Made by a program: the position numbers and the translations under genes
Assembly: GCA_027972325.1 (NCBI GenBank)
Contig: JAPMOS010000061.1
Coordinates: 31,001-95,000 of the forward strand
Length of the DNA: 64,000 nucleotides
Reading direction: 5' to 3'
Origin: Paratrimastix pyriformis
Lineage: Eukaryota; Preaxostyla; Paratrimastigidae
Part shown: positions 40,901 through 51,445 of the stretch, piece after piece
Layout of the letters: each line of letters starts with the position of its first letter
How positions within the stretch are numbered: the stretch's first letter is position 1
Notes under the pieces: model-generated
What the model saw: only the letters and a program-made list of their open reading frames with translations
Database searches by the model: none
Told to the model about the DNA's origin: nothing

Positions 40901-42787
40901 CCCTCCTCCTTTTCGTCTCCTTCGGCACCTCACCCCCCCTGTGCAGCGGTGCCACACCCAGTGCACCGACCCCAACTTCCTCTTCGAGGCGGCTGGGGCC
41001 ATGACCGCCCTGGCCGAAATCAGCGGGTCGACCCTCCTCGACGACTGCTTCACGGTCCGCCGCCCCCCCCCCCCCCCCCAAAAAAAAAAAAAAGAGGGAA
41101 GGGAGGGTTTTTTCTGTGGTCTTCGGCTGGCTTTGGCCTTGACTCATTACGAAAAACCGCGATCTCCCCCTCCCCCCGCGGCAGCTCAACGGGCACCTGC
41201 TCTTCTTGCGCCACGCCCTCAACCCGGCCGACCCGGACCTGCGCAAGTCGGGCCTCCTCGTGCTGCTGCTCATGTGCTCCCCGGATTACTGCAAGCAGAC
41301 GTCTGCACACAGACACACCACCACCACCCACCACCACCACCACCACCACCACCACCACCACCACCACCACCACCACCACCATGCACGGATCCGACGCGCT
41401 GTTTCGGGTTCTCACCCCTGTTTTACCCTATGCCTCTCTGTCCCTGCAGGGCCAAGCGGCACCTGGACGTGATCATCTCGTGGCTGCACCGGATCAGCGG
41501 GGTGGCCTCCTCCCGGCTGGGCATCGAGAAGGTCTTCCACAAGTTCGTCCGCGACGCCCCGGCCCACTTCCGCGAGGCCCTCGAGACCTTCGAGGCCATG
41601 TCCCGCAACGAGGTCTGCCCAGCCCCCCCGACCCGCCTCTACACGGGCGCACCCCACCTGGCACCTCTCCTCCGGTCCCCCACGGTTGGTCCTCATATTC
41701 CCCGCTCCCCGCTCGTGCGCGTGGCCAATGGCAGATCGTGATCGGATACCTCCTCGAGAAGTCCCACGCCCCGCTGACCGAGTCGGGCCTGGAGCGGGAC
41801 GCGACGGTCCTCTCGGAGGACGAGGACGAGGAGGAGGACGAGGAGGAGTTGGTCACGCCGGCCTTTGACGCCCCCGCCCCCAACACCACCTCCTCCGCCC
41901 GGCCGCTGCTCCGCCGCACCAGCGCGCCCGACCTGTGCTCCCCCCAGACCGATGACCCGTGCGCCTCGCCCCGGCGGGACTCCTCGCCCAACTCCGAGCC
42001 GGCCCGGACGGCCCGGTCGGGGCCGCTGGATGCCGACGAGCAGGACGAGACCTGCGCCGGGATGGATGAGCTGCGCTCGGTGAGCCGCGTCAGCTGGGCA
42101 GACCCGGCCGAAGGCGAGGCTGAGGGCGAGGGCGAGGGCGAGGGCGAGGGCGAGGGCGAGGCCCAGCCCAACTCGCCGCCCCGGCTGCTCGAAGTCCCGG
42201 GCCGGCCCGCGCTGGCCGAACGGGGCGACACTTTGGCCCTCCCGGTGCCCGTGCTGCCCCCGCGCGACACGGCCGTGCTGCCTGACTCGCCCGCATCGGC
42301 GGCGGTTGAGGCCGCCTTGCTTCCCGCCTGCCAGCCGACACTTGCCGATCGGGGGGACACCCTCGACCTCCCGGCCCCGACCCTGCCTCCGCCCGACTCG
42401 GAGGTCCTTCCCGCCCAGCGGGAGGCCGCGCCTGTGACCCCTGCCGCCCCGGCGACCGTCCCCAAGACAGCCCCACGCCCCAACTCTGCCGCCCCCCCGC
42501 TTCCGGACCGGGGCGACACCCTGGACTTGCCCGTCCCGTCCTTGCCCCCGCGCGACTTGGATGTGCTCCCCGACCGGGGCGATACCCTCGACCTGCCCGT
42601 CCCGACCTTGCCCCCGCGTGACCTCGAGGTGCTTTCCTCGGGTGCCGACCGGGGTGACTGCCACACCCCCGATCCCACAGCGACCCCGCCCCCCGACAGC
42701 GACGACTCGACAGAGACAGAGGTGGGCGACGATGACACCCGATCGGAGGTGCACCACCGCCCCCAGAACGCGACCCACGACGGGTGA
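34903..42787 (+). CDS. giant Pro/Ala-rich protein with helical core and RGDT repeats
   Basis: Unrecognised, probably above 2000 residues. A start at ATG 34903 (MFNNNPSQLGK) joins small exons reading VPELFLAQQRYQLIRRSHL, RFFVSHVTFRFLRAIALWVL and SVSQLLAIMAKQLAALYH to FGKVLTVTIHPGPVHPLVSS. Two huge Pro/Ala/Ser-rich exons follow, split by a GTCTG intron (37206-37262) that shifts the reading frame. A helical core is spread over exons: LLLCLPIYSELLTEPLYEAV, ARTAARLLDHLLTGVVARPL, RCLLYPVLAIYAHLLSAARY, KRHLDVIISWLHRISGVASS. These amphipathic helices suggest an ARM/HEAT-like scaffold, which is inference only. The C-terminus is acidic, then carries tandem DRGDTLDLP repeats to the stop at 42787. Most later introns start GTCTG or GTCCG. 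Two genes remain possible. Confidence 0.6.
41313..41381. repeat. (CAC)n trinucleotide tract in an intron
   Basis: About twenty CAC triplets between a GTCTG donor (after DYCKQ) and the acceptor before the exon reading KRHLDVIISWLHR. Poly-His or poly-Thr readings are not translated. Confidence 0.85.
42217..42660 (+). repeat. coding tandem repeat, DRGDTLDLPxPxLPPRDxxVL
   Basis: Four full copies (starting ERGDTLALP, DRGDTLDLPAP, DRGDTLDLPVPS, DRGDTLDLPVPT) and a fifth, decayed copy (DRGDCHTPDP) near the C-terminus of the giant protein. The first two are separated by spacers. Copies three and four are adjacent, which suggests recent duplication. Confidence 0.85.
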
Positions 42788-43248
42788 TGCTGGTGACGTG
42801 GAGCGATCCACGGACCCGCGCTATGTTCTCCTCCTCTCTGTTGTAAATCTGCTTTCCCCCCTGGGCATGTCGGCCTTTTTTCTGTTGGTTTTCCTTTTTT
42901 TTTTGTTTTGTTTTTTTTTTTTTATTTTATTCTTCTTGGCCGGTATTTTGCTTGCTTGATTATCTTTGCCCCATTACCCCCGCCGGAAGTTTTTTCTTCT
43001 GCGCGAGCGCACATGAGCGTTTTCGTTGCTCGAATGGTGCTTCTTCATTCTCCTCGTCGACTTCTCATGTTTTGTTTAATGTTGCTGTTCTTTTCTGGAA
43101 CTGCTCCGCCCCTTTGGCCTTTTTTGAGCAACAACTGTGTTCGCCCACTTGTACACGAGACTTGTTCTTGTTTTCAAATGGACCCGAAGAGTGTCCTTTG
43201 ATTTCGCCTTCCCGATCCCCTTTGATACCGTGAATAGCGGAGAACAAG
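42788..43248. other. intergenic spacer, T-rich
   Basis: Contains T-rich runs at 42880-42935 shortly after the stop codon of the giant gene, likely 3' untranslated or termination sequence, then the upstream region of the next gene. No gene seen. Confidence 0.55.
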
Positions 43249-44121
43249 ATGCGTCTCAACCGTCCCCCTTTTCTTGTGCCCTCCCCGCGAACCGGGGGGA
43301 CCGTCCCCCTGGTTTGGACAGCATGGAACCTGAACCTCCGCCTGCCGCAGTTACCACGTCAATCTGTCGGTGGCTTTGTGTGTTCCCTTTATGTTCTCAT
43401 TGCCGTAGTGGAAGAATACCGGAACCTGGTGAGGGACTTTCTCGGACCCAAGAGTCTTTATCTCATGTACCGGGAAGTTGATTTGCAGCTTTTGTCCGAT
43501 ATCTCTCCTTCGTTGCCAATTCTTGTGAAAACGCTGACGAGAAATGGCTGCGGTCCCGGCAGCATCCCGCTCGCCCTTTTCATCAACGCGAACTTTCAGG
43601 CCCATCCGCAACACGCTTTCATTTTTCATTTGTTTTGTGGGGTGAGGTGAGACCTTGTTTGATCAAATACCCTCTTTGCCTTCTCTCCAATCACTATCCA
43701 CTCCGCATTTTTTGCTCGGACTTTCTTGGACCCAGCGACCGTTCCTGCTCCTGCGGCGGCCACCGTTCCTGCTCCTGCGGCGGCCACCGTTCCTGCTCCT
43801 GCGCTGGCCACTGCGTGTCTGGTTTTCCAGCATGGTTTGCGCTGATTTTCTGGTCTTTCCACTTGGCAGTCCTCCGGCGCGCGTTCGGGGGGCCCGCCTC
43901 CGTTGTCACGGCGGGGATGACGATCGGACAGCTGCGCGCCCAGCACGATGGCAATGTGATTTACTTCCAGGACACGGGTTCTTTTGATATTGTGATTCCT
44001 CGGGACACTGTCTGTCTTAGTTGGCGCCCCTTCTCTCCGTGTCCCTGACACCATTTCCAGGACCCGGTCGCACCCAACACGCGCTACACCGAGATTGGTC
44101 TTTGGCTTTTGCCCCCTCCCC

Positions 44122-44166
<45 letters not shown>

Positions 44167-44555
44167 GCCCCTGGCTGACTTTGTTTCTCTTCTTCTCAGA
44201 GCCGTACGACTTGTATACGTTCGAGGTGCGACCCAATGCCGTCACCAGCTATGTACAATCACATCCCGGCTTCTCGCTCCGGCGCGAGTTGGCCCAGATC
44301 GCGCAGAATGCCGGCTTCCGTGGCTCCGTCGCTCACCCCGAGTTTCCGGATGTTTACGTGATCGAGGTGGCTATCCCTGTGGGTTCCGATCGGCTGAAAG
44401 CTTTTCAGCTCGCCTTTCATCGCATGATTGGGTTTGACTTGCCTGCGCCCTCCTCGATCCTCCGTATCACCGCGACACCCCCGCCCCCCGAGTTCACCCA
44501 TGACCAGAGGCGGACCTTCTCACTTCTCCACTGCGTTGCCGATACAACTCCCTGA
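43249..44555 (+). CDS. hypothetical protein
   Basis: Unrecognised protein. The ATG at 43249 opens MRLNRPPFLVPSPR. A 39-nt GTTTG intron leads to a long exon with AVVEEYRNLVRDFLGPKSLY and LLSDISPSLPILVKTL. After a longer intron comes a threefold linker (TVPAPAAA, TVPAPAAA, TVPAPALA). A GTCTG intron then joins ASVVTAGMTIGQLRAQHDGN and VIYFQDTGSFDIVIPRDT. Another GTCTG intron joins DPVAPNTRYTEI, and a GTCTT intron with a C42 run precedes the last exon (YDLYTFEVRPNAVTSYV, then PEFPDVYVIEVAIPVGSD), stop at 44553-44555. Alternating beta-like strands in the second half suggest a globular domain. No signal peptide or catalytic motif was seen. Confidence 0.6.
44123..44164. repeat. C42 homopolymer in an intron
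   Basis: Longest single-base run in the window, on the coding strand just after a GTCTT donor of the unrecognised plus-strand gene. Confidence 0.9.
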
Positions 44556-45281
44556 GGGAGCATCCCTCCCAGTCCCGCCACCACTCACACCCCGCCACTG
44601 AGTGGTCGATCCCTTGGATCACCCGTTCGCCCGTTTGAATAGATTGTTGGGTAAGCCTTGTTGTGTCCCTGAGTGGCCCCGAGGAGGTGGCCGAGGGGGT
44701 GGGGATTGAGGGCACTGCGCCCTGACTCCGTGGGCCGGTCCATCCTCACCGTCACTCCGGCTCCCCATCCCCGACGACACCCCCGGTCTCAGGCAGCGCG
44801 TGAGCTTAGGCCCACAACACTCTGATCACGCATTCCCCCGCGGGGTCCCGGGGTTGTGGCTCAGGCACGTCCGAAGTTGTGCAAGGCCAATACCACCGCC
44901 ACCTGCCCTGACTGTTGCGCGTTTGTTTGCCATGCATGTGTTGATCTGTTGGTCATCGTGTCATTCTCCTCCTCCATCCTCGTCGTTCTTTCTTTCTCCC
45001 TTCATCGTTCTTCTCCGGCAATTGCCCCATCGTCCCCGGGCCAACACGTTTTTCCCCCTTTCCCCATGTTCATCGACCCCACTTTAAGACCGGTACTTTT
45101 TGTGATTTAGGGCAGGAGAATTGGGCAGTCGTTCTTTGTTGACAAGAATCCCCTGACCCAAGGGTCGGAACTGTCGCGACACCTGGCGGCGGTTGATTCG
45201 TGAGAAAAAGACAGCGTGTGTCCGGCGGGGTGCGAGCCGTCGCAGGAGTTTCATCAAGCTGCGAAAGCGATCCATTTTTGA
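44556..45281. other. intergenic spacer with dispersed repeat copy
   Basis: No gene seen across about 720 bp. It contains the third copy of the repeat described at 18185-18450 (about 45000-45063) and lies upstream of the DPP4-type gene. Confidence 0.6.
44999..45063. repeat. dispersed intergenic repeat, third copy
   Basis: Matches the 18.3-18.43 kb copies across CTTCATCGTTCTTCTCCGGC, the TTGCCCCATCGTCCC block and the GGGCCAACACG block with almost no differences, although it is 26 kb away and in another gene's upstream region. Confidence 0.75.
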
Positions 45282-48107
45282 ATGAGTGCTGCATCTCCTT
45301 TGCTCGACGACATGGAAGCGGGAGAGCTTCACCCGCCTCCGCCTCCGCCACGAGTTGAAGAGAAGATCAACTGGCGGTTTTGGGTTTGCGTCGCCATCGT
45401 TGTGCTGGTGACGGTGTTGTTTGCCGCTGCAGTCGTGGTCGTTCTCTCACTTAACCCTGGGACTCATACCCCCACCATGAGCATCGAGGATATCTTTGAC
45501 TTGGAGGAAGAGTCCCCTGACTATAAATTCGTTATGGGCTCCAACGAGCAATTCACTTATCTCAACGAGTCTGAAGACTCTTTTCGCTCCCTTTCATTCC
45601 CGTTCCTCGCAGCACATGCTTGATGATGCAAAACGCAGTGACCGGCGATCGAAGATGCTGGTTGAACGGGACGACTCTGGCCGACCAGTTCGGGTTGGGA
45701 TCCCCTGTGGAGTGGGTGAAATACAGTGTATCGCCTTTGGCCCGATATGTTCTTTTTGCCACCGAGGTCGAACAAAAGTGGCGGCACAGCTTCCAGGCCC
45801 GCTTCTTGGTCTACGACACCACGAAGGACATCCTGTTCAACCTCAGCGAGACCTCGTCCCAGACCAAGCCTTGTCTGCTCAACCTTTCCCCGGCACTCTT
45901 CTGGAGAGTTTGGGCTTTTTCCTTCTCGTAGACACAACCAAGCAGCAGTTCGCCATCTTCTCTCCCTCCACCTCCGAATCCAGCGTCGTATTCGCTCGTC
46001 ACAACGACCTCTATGTCGTCCGACTGACCGACGCAGCCACAGTCGAGACGCGGATCACATTTGACGGTGACAACGACAAAAATGGCGACTCGATCTTGGT
46101 CAGGAGCAACTCCTGGTTGTTCTTCTCTTTCATCGTGTTTCTAGGAGGGCGTGCCCGATTGGGTCAGCCAGGAGGAGATCCTCGAAAGCGACACGGCAGT
46201 CTGGTGGTCTCCCAACGGCAGGCAACTTTCGTTCGCCCGGTTCGACCAAGCTCTCGTCCCGACAACTACCCTCCCCAACTACGATTTTTCTGCCTCCACA
46301 ACCCCGCAACTGACATTCCGCTACCCCTGCCCTGGCGATGCACTCTCAACGACCTCGGTTGTCGTCTGGGATAGTCTTGACGCGGGGAACCTGAAGACGG
46401 TCTTCTCGAGTCCTCTCCCCGTCATAGTCTCACTCCCCGCCTTTCTCATGCGCAGATTCCTCTCTCGGATGGTTATGTTTATCTTTCCGGCCTTCTCTGG
46501 GTCAATGACACGAATTTCGTTTTTGTCGAGCTGACGAGGTCTGCCCCATTTCGTTCTGTTCCCCATCCCCACCCACCCCCCCACCCTTTGACACTCCTCA
46601 GAAACCAACAAAACGCACAGTACATGCTCGCAAATCAGGACGGGACCACAGCCCTGCTGACGACGATGCAAGTGGGGGACGGGTCCTGGATTGACCCTCC
46701 ATCTTCCCTGACCTATCTTCCTGCGCCTCACCACGCCATCGTGGATCTGTGGCCCGCGGGCGATTTTATGTCCTTCTTGTATCTGCCCCTCGACAACCCG
46801 ACGCCACGGCTCTTGGCCCAAAAGGCCGATGTGACGGCCATCGTCGGCTATCGTGCGAGCAGTGGACAACTGGTGTACCAATCAGCGTCCCCGCGCCCCA
46901 TGGACCGGGAAGTGTTTGTGGTGCCCTTCGGTGATGTTCCAGCCGGTGGCAATCTGGGGCAGCCCACGGCAATCTTGGGTGGCCAGCAGTGGGGCAGCGG
47001 GACCCTCTCCCCAGGCGGCGACTGGCTGATTACTCATTCTTCCACGATGCAAGTCCCCACAAATGTCTGTGAGGGGGCGGGGGGAGGGGTGTGTTGGAGC
47101 GAAATGACATCTTCTCACTGTCCTGCACCAATAGCACTCTGTTTTCGACATGAGCGCAATGTCCTCCAAATCCAACTTGGAAGACAACGCCTGGCTGAAG
47201 GGTCAACTGGCCGCTCGACTGATGCCCACGATGGAGTTTTTCAGCTTTACTCCATCGTACCCTGACGCTCCTGTCTTGAATGGCTGGGTGGCGTACCCAC
47301 CCGGAGTCAGCAAAGATTCGGCCCCGACTCACCCGGCTCTCATTTACGTTTATGGGTCCGTTGGCGAGCGCGCGGTGTCCGGGCATGTGGCGTTTGTTGC
47401 TGTTGCACTCATCCGACTCTCCTTTGCACGTGCAGCGGGCCTGGCTCGCAGACAGTTCAGAATATGTGGAGCATGGATTGGCCCTTCCTGCTCGCTTCGA
47501 CTTACGACTGCATCGCAGTCTCCATTGATGGCCGGGGCACTGGCGCACGGTCTGTCCTTGGCGGGTTCTGGCCGTTCTTCTGACTATGACCCTCCGATTG
47601 GCCATTCAGCGGCCAGGCCTTCAAGAACCAGGTCAAGGGTCGGCTGGGTGTTCTCGAGACCGAGGATTTGATGGAACTGGCCCGCGAGCTGACCACATGG
47701 CGCGCCGTGGACAAGTCTCGGATTTCCGTGTTTGGCTGGTTTGTCCGCAGTCGGCCCGCGTCATCATCACTGGCTTTTTTTAGGTCTTTTGGTGGGTTCA
47801 TGACGTTGCGAACAGTCTCTTCCGCCACCCGTGAGATTCTTCGGGCGGCCGTGGCTGTCGCCCCGGTTTCTGACTGGCATTACTACGATGCGTCATACAC
47901 GGAACGGTACATGGGTCTTCCATCCGACAATCCTGCCGGCTACGCGGCCAGCTCGATCGTGGAACCTCCCCGTGCCCTGAACCTGTCCACCGGCCCCAAT
48001 TTCCTTCTGGGCTTTGGCAGTGGAGACGATAACGTGCACCCGCAAAATAGCATGCTCGTTATCCGGCGGCAGATCGAGAACAGCGCCAGCAATATGGTGA
48101 CCCAAGT

Positions 48108-48141
<34 letters not shown>

Positions 48142-48342
48142 CGGCACGTCCACTCACTCTTCGTGTTTCCTCTGCGCCAGATTTTCCCGAACGATCAGCA
48201 CTCCATCAACCTGCCTCATTCCCGTATCTACGTCTGGAGGCTCTTGACTCGGTATCTGATCGACCAGCTCGAGCTTGCCCCACACAAAAACGCCCCCACC
48301 AGCGTCCCTCGGAGAGGCCTATCAGGTCACGAGCCACAATAA
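45282..48342 (+). CDS. DPP4: dipeptidyl peptidase IV family serine peptidase (S9B), type II membrane
   Basis: Removes N-terminal dipeptides from polypeptides; probably on the plasma membrane or a vacuole. The N-terminus is MSAASPLLDDMEAGELH, then one membrane span at about residues 31-56 (rich in V, A and L) and a lumenal body, a type II layout. The beta-propeller carries the Glu-Glu substrate motif in PDWVSQEEILESDTAVWWS. The catalytic serine lies in GWSFGGFMTL, whose Trp codon is split by a GTTTG intron; the Asp is in GSGDDNVHPQNS and the His in NDQHSINLPHS. So the full triad and aminopeptidase motif are present. Introns start GTCTG, GTTTG or GTCAG. One carries a C29 run (48111-48139). It converges on misato, with stops 145 bp apart. 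Confidence 0.92.
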
Positions 48343-48487
48343 CGACGTGCCACGTGCCTTCTTTTTTTGTAAGATTATGGGGTATCGTCCTCTCGAAAAA
48401 CGAGGACCCACGACAATCTTCGGATCCCTGTGGTGAAGGGGAAGGTGGAGGCAGTGCGTGCGGTCCGCCGGACGCCACGCCAAGACA

Positions 48488-51313
48488 CTACAACTCTGCT
48501 CCTTCGTCTGTAAACGCCTCGGCGCCTGCGCGAAGGTCTTCGATGAGGTCCGTCAACTCGCCGCCTCCGCTCGTAAACCCTTCGAGGAGCACGAAAACAA
48601 AGGGGTGTGGAAACGGCTTCTGCCACAGACAAACCTGCATAACGGCGCGCCTGGAGAGAGTCGGCAAGGAAAGCCAACGGGATGCCGCACGACGGGGACA
48701 TGTGGGCGCGGGTGAGGGTGGGGCAGGTGAGGATCTGGCCCGGGTTTCCTGCGAGGGCGAAAAAGATTGTGGCCCAGTCTCTCGATCCCCATCCTCAGAC
48801 CGGGTCGAGCGGGAAGCGGGTGGCGCAACATCCCGTCCGCGGTCAGGGTGGGCCGGAAAATGTGCGGGAAAGAGAGCGGGATGGAGAATGCCTGGGGGAT
48901 GATCGTCCTGTCGGGGTGCACGGTGGTGGTTTGGTCAGACAAGGAGAAAGTCGCACGCACGGACCGCGCACTTGCCCGGCAGGGGGAGAGCCTGAGGCAC
49001 TGATCGACGGCAGCAGCGACCTCCTCCTGGGTCCCAAGGGGAATGCTCCCATAGGGTGTGGAGACGCGGTCCTCGGGGGTCCTGGCCACCAGGCCCCGCA
49101 GGGTAACGGCCTCCGACCAGGCCGGCAGAGACCGACGAATCTGCGAAAATGGACGTGCTGGCGATGCGCTCGCGGGGCAGCAGACCTTTTCTTCGGCGGC
49201 TGTCATGGGCTGGTGCACGTGGACAAAGCTGGACATGCGCTCTGGGGGAGCGACCCACATGCTGCGCCCAGGGAAGGGCGGCCAGAGCGCGCCCACATGG
49301 GGACCCAAAATGTGTTTCGGGGTCTCGCCCCGGCCCGAGGCCACCGTTCGCTCCTCGATCTCGGCCTGCGAGTGGCCGAAGACGTACTGGGCGTAGTTGG
49401 CGGGCGTGGGGCGGGTCGGGTTGGCGGCGGGGGCCATGGGCATGGCCACCGACAGGGCGGGGAGCTTCATCGAGGGGACGCATTGGAGCGATGCCACGAA
49501 GGAGGCGCAGCTCGAATCGCGAATGCGGGCGAGATTCCTGTGATAACGAGATGGTGGCGGGAATGGGGAGGGGGGTGAACAGAAACGTCGTGCTTGTCGA
49601 GGTGGAGTGGCAGATCCAGGCCAAGTAACGTCCGACACCCCGACGAAGGGAGGGGGAAGAGGACCAACCGATACGAGGACGTCAGCGTGTCCACTGCGGC
49701 AGCCATGAGCGCCGTGGAGTGGTACTCGAGATGTGGCTACACCCAGAACGGCAGTCAGACTCTGCGAAAACAAAGGGCATGGTCAGACCTGGAACTGCAG
49801 GTGCGGCCAACGCAGGTTGATGTAGTCGTCGGTCCAGTGGGAGGCGGAAAGTGGGAAGACCAACGAACACAAATTGGACTCGCGGCTGCATGCCCCCATG
49901 AGGGTCTTGGCATAGTTGGTCTGCATGAGATAGCGAGATGCCTGCGCCAACGGAAAGGAGGGGGGTCACGAAAGACGTGGTGGGAGGCGACAGCAGACAA
50001 TTTCGTGCATCTCCTCGGCAGGCAGCGGCTCAATTTGGGCATCGTCCTCGGCTTTTCCGGCACCGGGCGCAGGGGGCTGCTGGCCAGTCAGGGGAGTCGC
50101 CTCGGCAGCCGCGGTGCTGGTCGGCGCGGCATCGGATGCCGGGCCGCTGTGCGTTTGGCTCTTTTTGTAGTTGCCGGTAAACGGGGCGAACATGACAACG
50201 GGCACCTTGGGTGCTTCCTCGTGGAGAGCGGCAAGGGCGTCGAGCGTAAACGCACCCCAAGCGGACTCGGCTGTGGTCATGCAGTGGAAGGCCTGTACAG
50301 TGTCGCACTCCTCGAGGAAGTAGTGCATACGCTCCTCGAACAGCGCTTGCTGAGTGCAGTGAACAGGAGATGAAAGACGCGATGTCGGGTTTCAGACCAT
50401 ATCCGGGGCGGCAAATGCCTCGGCGCCCTGCTCGAATTGGCGGAACGTCTCGTTGGTCTGCCGGTCCGGAAGCGCAATGAAAGAGTTCGGGTGGAATTCC
50501 TGTTTGAGGAAATCAGCCCAGGTCTCCACGATCTTTTCGATATTAGCAGTGGGATCGGGCTCGACGCGCCTAATATGGCAGGAGAGGAGTGATGGATGAC
50601 ATGGACGGAGAGGGGAACGGAGAGGTGGACGGAGAGGGGGACGGAGAGGGGGACGGAGAGGGGGACGGAGAGGGGGACGGAGAGGGGGACGGAGAGAAGG
50701 GGGAGGAGAGAGGGGGTAGGGGACAGACGGCTTCTTCTGAGGAGAGAAAGACAAAAAGGGGGGTGGGTGTGGGGGAGGGGAGGATGTGTCAGAAGAAGCT
50801 TGTTGGAAAACTACGCAAAGACCTCGGTGTGATCGAGACTTGCTGTAGCACTCGTTGTGGGCGTTTGAGGTGAGGGCGGTTGCGGGCGGACGGCAGCGAG
50901 AAATGGGTTGAAGTTTCTTTCAGGGCGGCGCTCTTGGATTGTATCCAGCTTCCCAAGCCAAGTTTGTTGGAGAATTTCTTCGCCGTCAGGGACAGGCTCG
51001 GCCATGAGGTCGCCGAATCCGGCTGAAACAACCCGCGCGAAATGATTTGGAAACGACGGTAAAAAAGCAGACCTTTCACATCGAAAATGAGGCACCTAGG
51101 ATAATAGGTAATACCCTAGCGTGTCTTTGGTCCAGATGTTACGGTGTGTGATTCACAGACGGAAGGCCCCTCTCCGACGCGATAGAGGCACTCGTCGGCG
51201 ACGGTTGCCGGAGGTCCGTCGCTCGAGGACGCCGCCTCATTTTGGGCGTTCCAAAAATGGGCCCCAACAAAATTAGCCAAGCTGCCAAACTGGAGGGTGA
51301 TGATCTCTTTCAT
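48488..51313 (-). CDS. MSTO1: misato/DML1 tubulin-like protein
   Basis: Tubulin/FtsZ-related protein required for mitochondrial distribution and fusion. The start at ATG 51313 opens MKEIITLQFGSLANFVGAHF with WNAQNE, the classic misato N-terminus. Later exons give WADFLKQEFHPNSFIALPD, then MHYFLEECDTVQAFHCMTT, a segment matching the misato-specific YVEECDYLQGF region. PTPANYAQYVFGHSQAEIEE and SIPLGTQEEVAAAVDQCL follow. The C-terminus reads LTDLIEDLRAGAEAFTDEGA before the stop at 48488. Introns mostly start GTCTG. An Ala/Pro-rich insert follows the CD region. Head to head with the GNL3-like gene. Confidence 0.88.
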
Positions 51314-51445
51314 CTTTTCACCGGCGCTTGGATTTTTGCTCCCAGGTTCTTTCGGCCTCAAGGGTCTGTTGTTGTTGGTTTTCTTTCCGATCCGATTTGT
51401 GCCTTTCAATCTTGGTGGGATGCTGTTTCTCGGCGTCGTATGTAG
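51314..51445. promoter_or_regulatory. 132-bp divergent promoter, misato / GNL3-like
   Basis: Region between outward-facing start codons. AT-richer and T-rich on the plus strand. No recognised element. Confidence 0.55.

Noticed and set aside
41063-41093. C17 followed by A14, resembling a retroposed poly(A) tail
   Set aside because: It lies inside an intron right after a GTCCG donor, with no duplicated flanks and no adjacent gene copy.
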